From assembly GCA_900550195.1 (NCBI GenBank), contig URRB01000011.1:1-64000 (forward strand): 64,000 nucleotides of DNA, written 5' to 3'. The DNA comes from an uncultured Collinsella sp. Its GTDB lineage: Bacteria; Actinomycetota; Coriobacteriia; Coriobacteriales; Coriobacteriaceae. A program made the translations under genes and the position numbers. The first letter of the stretch is position 1; each line of letters opens with the position of its first letter. This document shows, in pieces, positions 59,301 through 64,000 of the stretch. The notes below the pieces were generated by a model that saw nothing but the letters and a program-made list of their open reading frames with translations, was not told where the DNA came from and searched no databases.

Positions 59301-59698
59301 ACTACGAAGGCATGTCCTTCATCGTCCGTGTCAAGATGACTGCCGCCATGAAGGCGCTCACCAATCTCAAGGTGCTCTACGTTGCCGAGGATGGTTCCAC
59401 TCAGGCTATGGATACGTGGACCGAGGGCGACTACCTCTGCTTCCGCACGAGCCACTTCTCGACGTACGTGGTGACGGGCGAGGAGGCCAAGGGGGAGCCG
59501 GCTCAGCCTGCGCAGCCCGTGACGCCGTCCCAACCCGGTCAGCAGACGACGACCAAGGTAACCAAAACGTCCGCTAAGACTACTAAGGGTGCGCTCGCCA
59601 ACACGGGCGACCAAACCCTTGCCGTCGCCTTTATTATGACCGTTGTCGGCGCTTCGCTGATTGCCTTCGCGCTTATGCGCAAACGTCTCGAGTGTTAG
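56348..59698 (+). CDS. BIG2-repeat surface protein with LANTG-type C-terminal anchor
   Basis: The start MRKGFWRIATGICVALTAATFG gives a signal peptide, preceded by AGGGG; an earlier in-frame GTG at 56303 lacks one. About the first 480 residues were not recognised and have a lower GC feel. Several BIG2-like domains follow (roughly 500-915), with repeated WSSSNESVLTVDANG- and WKSSNESVATVDQTG-type motifs. The C-terminus has LANTG (1083-1087), a hydrophobic helix and RKRLEC, a variant sortase signal. An adhesion or matrix role is inferred. Probably subject to the poly-G promoter upstream. Confidence 0.88.
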   Translation: MRKGFWRIATGICVALTAATFGLTVAAPHADAVMLESQDGSMGASFLPYDSSTGDVWSEFDVAVGQTVKGRLSFFNKNHEWAHIDPSDIDITSSDEDIAKVSYESHSWVLTISPTKVGTTTITLKSKTDESLNGSLKIKSVAKVNPIKVSFVSYDQSGATTNTATLGYTDDCPQKCGNTHYALLEGRVDVRPVDESRAATYFVIKEDPSKDSKVQARVNSNYSSYGTSELSASLQLEALSKDAKEAKVLVDYCNGEVETKKLCDVVTENQEPGFNERGNKKQKMLVGDSYYLTAILNVSPNEVLKACQRAHWGADFGAVTYSLESNDVVELIGGENSFKVIKPGTVKAHARDGLGNDHPFEIEVVDPAEVSLSKAKFVSSDYTFPCEVSSDSISKDWLWLECDRGFEYPKGVLSKSAEELMDSYAGAKYSFTSDNPDVLEVKGPMFSGGSYLGYLVPHSYGDATVSMYLGGRLCDTMTVHVVKPGEEPAKTAVSIADSYSTSMDKGTTQQLKAKVSPDDKASQVVWSSSNESVLTVDANGLVTAVGDGDATITATVDGVSATTDAITVTTPVVKVSGVKLSASNLKLAVGGEPSTLTAAVEPDNATNKNLSWSSSDPTVATVAGGVVTPVKAGVATITVTTEDGEHSATCKVTVIQPATGITLDKQKVVLVGAATEQLKAAVVPAEANQTIVWKSSNESVATVDQTGKVAAVSKGAATITVSTEDGTYSQDCAVTVSNPATNLTVDQSVLGLKKGEEGTVKVSLAGTLAGEVDETNLALDDTGASKAFKVVDNGDGSYTVTALKTGSGSFVITAGSLSQTVSVTVTNPAQKVELNKTSLSFTVGDASTKLSATVSPADADDTTVSWTSSDSSIATVKDGVVTPLKAGTVTITATCGDKTATCAVIVAAKTIAGVAGSNGTDVSVSAENNVAAGIAQNNSISLVVEEPTDLTDAANATISGLEQGTTKVADKLDIKLLKDGEVIEDYEGMSFIVRVKMTAAMKALTNLKVLYVAEDGSTQAMDTWTEGDYLCFRTSHFSTYVVTGEEAKGEPAQPAQPVTPSQPGQQTTTKVTKTSAKTTKGALANTGDQTLAVAFIMTVVGASLIAFALMRKRLEC

Positions 59699-59732
59699 GG
59701 CGCCCTCTCGTTTAGGCGCGACCTTTCAGTCC

Positions 59733-59770
59733 AAGCCCCGTTGGTAACTCGTTTTACCAACGGGGCTTTT
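59733..59770 (+). terminator. Terminator of the BIG2 protein gene
   Basis: A 14-bp stem (AAGCCCCGTTGGTA/TACCAACGGGGCTT) is followed by TTTACG; its T-run is short but the stem is strong. Confidence 0.75.
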
Positions 59771-59871
59771 ACGTTAAAGACTTCAGCCCGTGTGTCGCGT
59801 GCAGTGCGGCGCGTCGGAAACCGCCAGATACGCGGTCGGCGCCAACGGCCTGAACGAGGCAGCGGTCGGGG

Positions 59872-59977
59872 TGCATTCGGGAGCAGCTGAGCTTCGAGTA
59901 GGGTTAACCTAATTCGACCGCTCGCGGATGCATTTCAACCTTTGGCGCCTTGCCCATCTTGGGTGAGGCGCTTTTTT
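59872..59977 (+). ncRNA. Candidate structured RNA with terminator
   Basis: Arms 59872-59884 and 59920-59932 pair at 11 of 13 positions around an inner TAGGGTTAACCTA palindrome (59899-59911). A stem-loop with T6 follows (GCGCCT 59945-59950, AGGCGC 59966-59971, T-run 59972-59977). No gene precedes it after the upstream terminator, so it may be a small RNA or the leader of the next gene. No known family was recognised. Confidence 0.35.
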
Positions 59978-60041
59978 CGCTGCTGCGGCAGCTCCCGGTA
60001 ATAAAATGAACCTCTAATGCCATTTCGATGAAAAGAGGCGC

Positions 60042-60878
60042 GTGCCTAGACGTATTAAACGAGTCGTCATCGTCTCGTTCGCGCTCGTAGTTCCTGTTGC
60101 TGCCTGTACGGCTGTCCTGACGTATACCGATCGAAATAGTTCTTCCTCGCCGAGTACGGCTGACGAGGATCTCCCTGTGCTCAAAATTGGCGTTACGGAT
60201 AACGACCCCTATGTATATGTCGATACCACAGGCGATTACGCCGGTATCGATATCGATATCGCCCGCGAGGCGTGTGAGCGTGCGGGGCTCAAGCCGCAGT
60301 TTGTCGATATTGACTGGAACGATCGCGACCGGCTGCTCAAAAATGGTGATATCGATTGCCTATGGTGCGATTACTCGCCCTGTTATCGCGAGGATAAGTA
60401 TTACTGGACCGAGCCGTATCTAACCGTGACGGTCTCGGTTGCCGCCAAGAAGACGAGCGGCATCAAGTCCTTGTCGCATCTCGATGGAAGCAAGACCATT
60501 GCGGTGATTGCGGGCTCGGTGAGTGAGCGTCGATTGCTTGCGGGGGATCTGGGGATCTCGCCGGACGTTCAAATCAAATCGTATGGCTCTGCCGAGCTCT
60601 GCAAAGCCGCTCTAGCCAAAGGATATGTGGACTGCTGGATGGCGGACGTACGGTCGCTTGACCGACTCGTTGCCCAGTACCCCGGCCTTTATCGCGTGTT
60701 CGCTGACAACGTTATGACGGTTGACCTGGGTGTCGCGTTTGAGAACTGCTATGAAGGACCGGTCGTAAAGGATCTCAATACCGCGCTGTTCGACATGGAT
60801 CGAGATGGCACGATTGACCGTATTTTGGGCAATTACAAGGCGGGAGCGACGACGAGTGAGCAAGGAGCGAATTCATGA
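60042..60878 (+). CDS. Family 3 solute-binding lipoprotein
   Basis: The N-terminus has a hydrophobic segment ending in VPVAAC, a plausible lipobox, then a Ser/Glu linker and the two-lobed amino-acid-type binding fold (LKIGVTDNDPYVYVDTTGDYAGIDIDIA to GYVDCWMADV). Length (278) is standard. No permease or ATPase is nearby. The next gene, overlapping by 4 nt, is a membrane GGDEF protein, suggesting this protein delivers a signal rather than a nutrient. The GTG start follows AAGAGG. Confidence 0.85.
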   Translation: MPRRIKRVVIVSFALVVPVAACTAVLTYTDRNSSSSPSTADEDLPVLKIGVTDNDPYVYVDTTGDYAGIDIDIAREACERAGLKPQFVDIDWNDRDRLLKNGDIDCLWCDYSPCYREDKYYWTEPYLTVTVSVAAKKTSGIKSLSHLDGSKTIAVIAGSVSERRLLAGDLGISPDVQIKSYGSAELCKAALAKGYVDCWMADVRSLDRLVAQYPGLYRVFADNVMTVDLGVAFENCYEGPVVKDLNTALFDMDRDGTIDRILGNYKAGATTSEQGANS

Positions 60879-62047
60879 CAAATGATGAGCGCCTCTTGCA
60901 CAAAAAGAACCTGGTTGTCATAGCCGTCAGCGTTGTTGCCAGCATTGTCTTGCTGAATCTGCTGTTTATGGTCGGCACGCATCGCTGCCTCCATAAAACG
61001 CTTGGATTCGGTCAAGAGGCCATGGTGTTTTTGGAAAACGCTTGCGAAAAATATGATCGCTACGAACAGGGAAGAAAAACCGAGGCGACGCACGATTTGG
61101 ATGCTGCGGTCGAATCGTTTGCGACGTTCCTGCCCCCTGGTCGCGTTGAGGTTAACGACGATCTTATCGAGCAATATGTCCATGCCGAGAACCTTTCGGG
61201 GCTGATGGTCATGGACTCCGACGGTCATATGACCGCCCACTACGACATCGATGGCCGCGATCCGCTCATGCTATGGCGAGAAGAACTGGCTTGCTCGTCG
61301 GTCGCATCGATGTATCAAGGTTCCAAAGTGTCCTACTCAACTGTCGTTGAGCGCCGCGATGTCGTTTTTGCCGTCTGTGCTGCCCCGTATGGCGACGGCG
61401 TTGCCCTGGCATACCGCTCATTCGTCCCCGATACGGCGGATGACTATTCGTATGCCATAGCCGATGTGCTTGCAAACAACACCTTCCACCAGGGCCCCAC
61501 GGTGCTTGTTATGGAGGATGCGGAGATCGTCTCCTCTAATGATCCCGATGTCGACGTGTCGCTCGCTCGGCTCCTTGCCGGATCTGGAATCGAGTGGAAA
61601 GACGAAGGCCTGACGCGTATCGAGTATCGCGGAAGCAAATGGTACGCCGTGCGTGCGGCATACAAGGACTATCGCCTGTTTGCACTGTATCCCAAAGCGG
61701 AGGTCATGTCAGACAGAGCTTCGTTTGTCGCCGCCGGTGTGTTGGTTTGTCTTGCGTTTTGGGTTGTGGTGCTGCTAGCGCGAAATATCGTTGACCATCG
61801 AAACTTAGCCGAAAAGGACAAACAGCTCGGCATTATCAATGCCATAAGTGCCATCTACGACTCGACCTTCCTTTTACATCTCGATACGCTCGAGATCGAG
61901 GGAATCAACATGTCGCCGGCGATAGCGAAGATATTTGCCGAACACAGCGAGGCGTATGACTTTATGGACACGGTCTGCCGGGATATCGTGAGCCCCGAAA
62001 GCCGCGAAGCGGTTGTGGGACTCGTAGATATAAAGTACGCTTCGTGA
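60875..62047 (+). CDS. 5' part of a membrane sensor (frameshifted GGDEF protein)
   Basis: The 390-residue product has a transmembrane helix (about 12-34), an extracytoplasmic sensing domain of about 240 residues, and a second helix (about 284-306), then the start of a cytoplasmic PAS-like region. It stops early at 62045-62047, and the frame that follows continues the same protein. The first ATG overlaps the binding-protein gene. It is probably the inactive front part of the pseudogene spanning 60875-62675. Confidence 0.8.
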   Translation: MTNDERLLHKKNLVVIAVSVVASIVLLNLLFMVGTHRCLHKTLGFGQEAMVFLENACEKYDRYEQGRKTEATHDLDAAVESFATFLPPGRVEVNDDLIEQYVHAENLSGLMVMDSDGHMTAHYDIDGRDPLMLWREELACSSVASMYQGSKVSYSTVVERRDVVFAVCAAPYGDGVALAYRSFVPDTADDYSYAIADVLANNTFHQGPTVLVMEDAEIVSSNDPDVDVSLARLLAGSGIEWKDEGLTRIEYRGSKWYAVRAAYKDYRLFALYPKAEVMSDRASFVAAGVLVCLAFWVVVLLARNIVDHRNLAEKDKQLGIINAISAIYDSTFLLHLDTLEIEGINMSPAIAKIFAEHSEAYDFMDTVCRDIVSPESREAVVGLVDIKYAS

Positions 62048-62051
62048 ACGT

Positions 62052-62675
62052 ATGGAGGGCGTACCATACTTGGCTGCCGAGGTGCGAGATTGTCGAGGCG
62101 CTTGGTACTCGCTACAGGTTGTCCCCCAGCATCGCGATGAGCAAGGCCGGCTGGAGTCGGTTGTCGTGGCGACGCACAACATATCGATGGTCAAGCATGC
62201 CGAGGAGCTGTCATACCAAGATAAACTGACGGGGCTTCGCAACCGCAACTATCTGGAATCGCGTGGAGATAGCCTGGTAAACGAGGACTTGCCGGTGAGC
62301 GTGATTATGGTGGACTGTAATTATCTCAAGCGGACCAACGACATCTATGGTCACGAGATGGGGGATGAGCTGCTGCGACGGACGGCGTCCGTGCTGCGGC
62401 GGGTGGCTGGTGCGGATTACCTGCCGATGCGCGTTGGCGGCGACGAGTTTTTGCTGGTTTGCCCCCATACTGACAACGAGTCTGCGCTCGGGCTGGAACA
62501 GGACCTTCGTCTCGGTCTTGCCGCGGTAAGCGATGAGACCCTGACGGTCAGCGCATCGATTGGCGTGGCGACCGTCGAGACGGCTGGAAATACGCTGGCC
62601 GATGTATATCGCGTCGCCGACCACAATATGTATCGTGAGAAGCGCATGGTCCACGTACAGGGTGCGGACTGCTAA
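62052..62675 (+). CDS. 3' part with GGDEF domain
   Basis: The 207-residue frame starts MEGVPYLAAEVRDCRG (a PAS-like remnant) and contains a complete GGDEF domain: LTGLRNRNYL, then RVGGDEFLLV with the catalytic GGDEF intact and SIGVATVE. No ribosome site precedes the ATG, so it may not be translated alone. Diguanylate cyclases make cyclic di-GMP. Confidence 0.82.
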   Translation: MEGVPYLAAEVRDCRGAWYSLQVVPQHRDEQGRLESVVVATHNISMVKHAEELSYQDKLTGLRNRNYLESRGDSLVNEDLPVSVIMVDCNYLKRTNDIYGHEMGDELLRRTASVLRRVAGADYLPMRVGGDEFLLVCPHTDNESALGLEQDLRLGLAAVSDETLTVSASIGVATVETAGNTLADVYRVADHNMYREKRMVHVQGADC

Positions 62676-62788
62676 TCTTGCCCCCACCAGTCCAAGCATC
62701 GTAGGATGTTGAATCGGTGCTTGCGATAATAAGTCGGTCCAGGCGGGGATAATAGACGTCTGAAATTTCTTTCTGAGAGGGGATCTCA

Positions 62789-63052
62789 ATGATTAGTTTT
62801 GACTACAAGCCTCAGGGTGTATGCTCTCGCAATATTCACCTCAATCTCTCTGACGATGGCAGCAAGGTGCTGGGTGTCGAGTTTACTGGCGGCTGCGATG
62901 GCAACCTCAAGGCCATCTCCAGGCTGGTCGAGGGCGCTCCCGCCGATCGCGTAATCGAGGTTCTCGCCGGTAATACCTGCGGTATGAAAAAGACCTCTTG
63001 CGCCGATCAGCTTACGCGCGCTATCGAGGCCGCTCGCGCAGAGATCGCCTAA
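62789..63052 (+). CDS. TSCPD-domain protein
   Basis: The 87-residue product has the family motif TCGMKKTSCADQL with its cysteine pattern and an early Cys (QGVCSRNI). The TSCPD domain is found alone or in ribonucleotide reductases; the role of the solo form is unknown. The ATG follows GAGAGGGG. Its stop codon overlaps the next start (TAATG), so translation is coupled. Confidence 0.88.
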   Translation: MISFDYKPQGVCSRNIHLNLSDDGSKVLGVEFTGGCDGNLKAISRLVEGAPADRVIEVLAGNTCGMKKTSCADQLTRAIEAARAEIA

Positions 63053-64000
63053 TGAGCATCGCTGATCGCTTTAAGAATGGAATAACGCGTCGAGGTTTTG
63101 TGCTGGGTGGCGCCGCTACCGGTGCTGCTGCCGTACTGGCCGGTTGCTCGAAAAAAACGGGCACGAGTGATGACGCCGCTGGCGAGCCGCAGGTTATCAA
63201 GGACGATTCGAAGATTGTCTCGATCACTGATGAGTACGAAGCTGTCGATATCGATCTTGAGCCCGCGGCCTCGTGGACGCTGCCGCTGGGCACGCTGCTG
63301 TACTACTGCGATGGCGACTACGCTGCCGCGATGATGGCGCCTGCTTCTGCCCTGCATGCCAATACGCTTGGTGTGCTCAACCTGGGCGATGGCTCGCTTA
63401 CCACACTTATCGAGGATCCCATCGAGGGAACCGGTTATGCGTTTTACGACGTTCGCGCGGGTGATGGCGTGTTCGCATGGGTCGAGATGAACTTTGCCAA
63501 TGCGTCTTGGAAACTCTATGCGCAAAACCTTGCAGGCTCCTCCCTTACCGGCAACGCTGTCGAGCTCGACCGCGGCGGCGAAAACTACGATCCGCCGCTC
63601 TTCACAGCGTATGGGTCGTCGGTCATCTGGTATAAGATGCCTTCGTCCGGCGGCACCAAGACGAGTAACGATTCGTACTGCTACCGTCAGTCGCCCAGCG
63701 AGTCCAAGCCTGAGACTATTTGGAAGTCAACGGGCCGCTTCGCATCCGCCCCGCGTGTGAGCGACGGCATCCTGACCATCTCACCCCGCGTGCACAATGA
63801 TGAGGGCGTCTATTACGGTATGACGGCGATTGACCTGACTGACGGCAACAACACGAAGCGAGCTCAGCTGGTGCTTCCTTCGTCGGTTTCGCCTTTCGAG
63901 GCCGTGTATATGGGAGACACCTTCGTGTTCTCCATTGAGGCGACGTATAGCGGTGTGGGCAGCCTGGGCAATATGGGCACCTATATCGGTAACGAGGGCG
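63052..64000 (+). CDS. Tat-exported lipoprotein, beta-propeller-like (partial)
   Basis: The gene runs off the window end. Its first residues read MSIADRFKNGITRRGFVLGG: a twin-arginine motif (RRGFV), then a hydrophobic stretch and lipobox LAGC. The mature part resembles a repeat propeller with recurring NLGDGSLTTLIED-like strands. It is coupled to the TSCPD gene. Function not recognised. Confidence 0.8.
   Translation, partial: MSIADRFKNGITRRGFVLGGAATGAAAVLAGCSKKTGTSDDAAGEPQVIKDDSKIVSITDEYEAVDIDLEPAASWTLPLGTLLYYCDGDYAAAMMAPASALHANTLGVLNLGDGSLTTLIEDPIEGTGYAFYDVRAGDGVFAWVEMNFANASWKLYAQNLAGSSLTGNAVELDRGGENYDPPLFTAYGSSVIWYKMPSSGGTKTSNDSYCYRQSPSESKPETIWKSTGRFASAPRVSDGILTISPRVHNDEGVYYGMTAIDLTDGNNTKRAQLVLPSSVSPFEAVYMGDTFVFSIEATYSGVGSLGNMGTYIGNEG

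Larger units (their letters stand above)
60875..62675 (+). pseudogene. Diguanylate cyclase sensor broken by a one-base frameshift
   Basis: The reading frame breaks at about 62032-62034, in an A run (ATAAAGTACG). Removing one A gives VDISTLRERMEGVPY, which joins the sensor part to the GGDEF part smoothly. So this is most likely one former gene, unless the extra A is a sequencing error or an expression switch. Confidence 0.75.

Overview
The window looks like the replication-origin region of a high-GC Coriobacteriia chromosome, most likely Collinsella or a close relative. This rests on gene content and order (dnaA, dnaN, recF, a DUF721/DciA gene, gyrB and gyrA on one arm; rpmH, rnpA, yidD, yidC, jag, rsmG, parA and parB on the other), on protein style (acid-rich N-terminal extensions, Ala/Glu tails), and on LPxTG-type surface proteins. 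No database was searched. Nearly all genes left of about 34.3 kb are on the minus strand, while the rpmH-to-parB block to the right is on the plus strand. That divergence, with clustered TTTC(A/G)ACA motifs, places oriC in the 34.32-34.56 kb gap.

Region by region. 0-0.54 kb is non-coding with palindromes, a MITE-like element and the carAB terminators. 0.54-13.3 kb holds carA-carB, a membrane protein, an ABC exporter, a Nudix hydrolase, purD, purA and dnaB. 13.4-15.3 kb is the rpsF-ssb-rpsR-rplI operon. 15.6-15.9 kb has two tRNA-Ser genes. 15.96-17.23 kb is a nuclease-like gene enclosed by 81-bp inverted repeats. 17.3-19.3 kb holds two plus-strand membrane-protein genes. 19.4-23.0 kb has typA, three small genes and tRNA-Ile. 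23.3-34.3 kb is gyrA, gyrB, DUF721, recF, dnaN, dnaA and an unusual GHKL-ATPase gene directly upstream of dnaA. 34.3-39.7 kb is oriC, the rpmH-rnpA-yidD-yidC-jag series, rsmG, three exactly spaced parS sites, parA, parB and a small membrane protein.

39.9-50.4 kb has rlmN, ddl, an exonuclease-DinG fusion, a pair of WYL regulators and a large M28-like membrane protein split by a disordered insert. 50.5-53.9 kb is a thioester-domain adhesin ending in LPATG. 54.2-54.6 kb is tRNA-Gly(CCC) followed by a patchwork of tRNA-derived repeats. 54.7-56.05 kb is purB. 56.3-59.7 kb is a BIG2-repeat surface protein whose likely promoter has a G9 tract as its spacer. 60.0-62.7 kb is a solute-binding lipoprotein and a GGDEF sensor broken by a one-base frameshift. 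62.8-64.0 kb is a TSCPD protein and the start of a Tat lipoprotein, cut off by the window end.

Working together: the core is replication and segregation (dnaA, dnaN, recF, dnaB, ssb, gyrase, parABS), the usual origin-linked RNA and membrane biogenesis genes, and purine/pyrimidine synthesis. The accessory signals are the GHKL-wHTH gene in the dnaA operon, the inverted-repeat nuclease cassette, the poly-G promoter of the surface protein and the tRNA-derived repeats.
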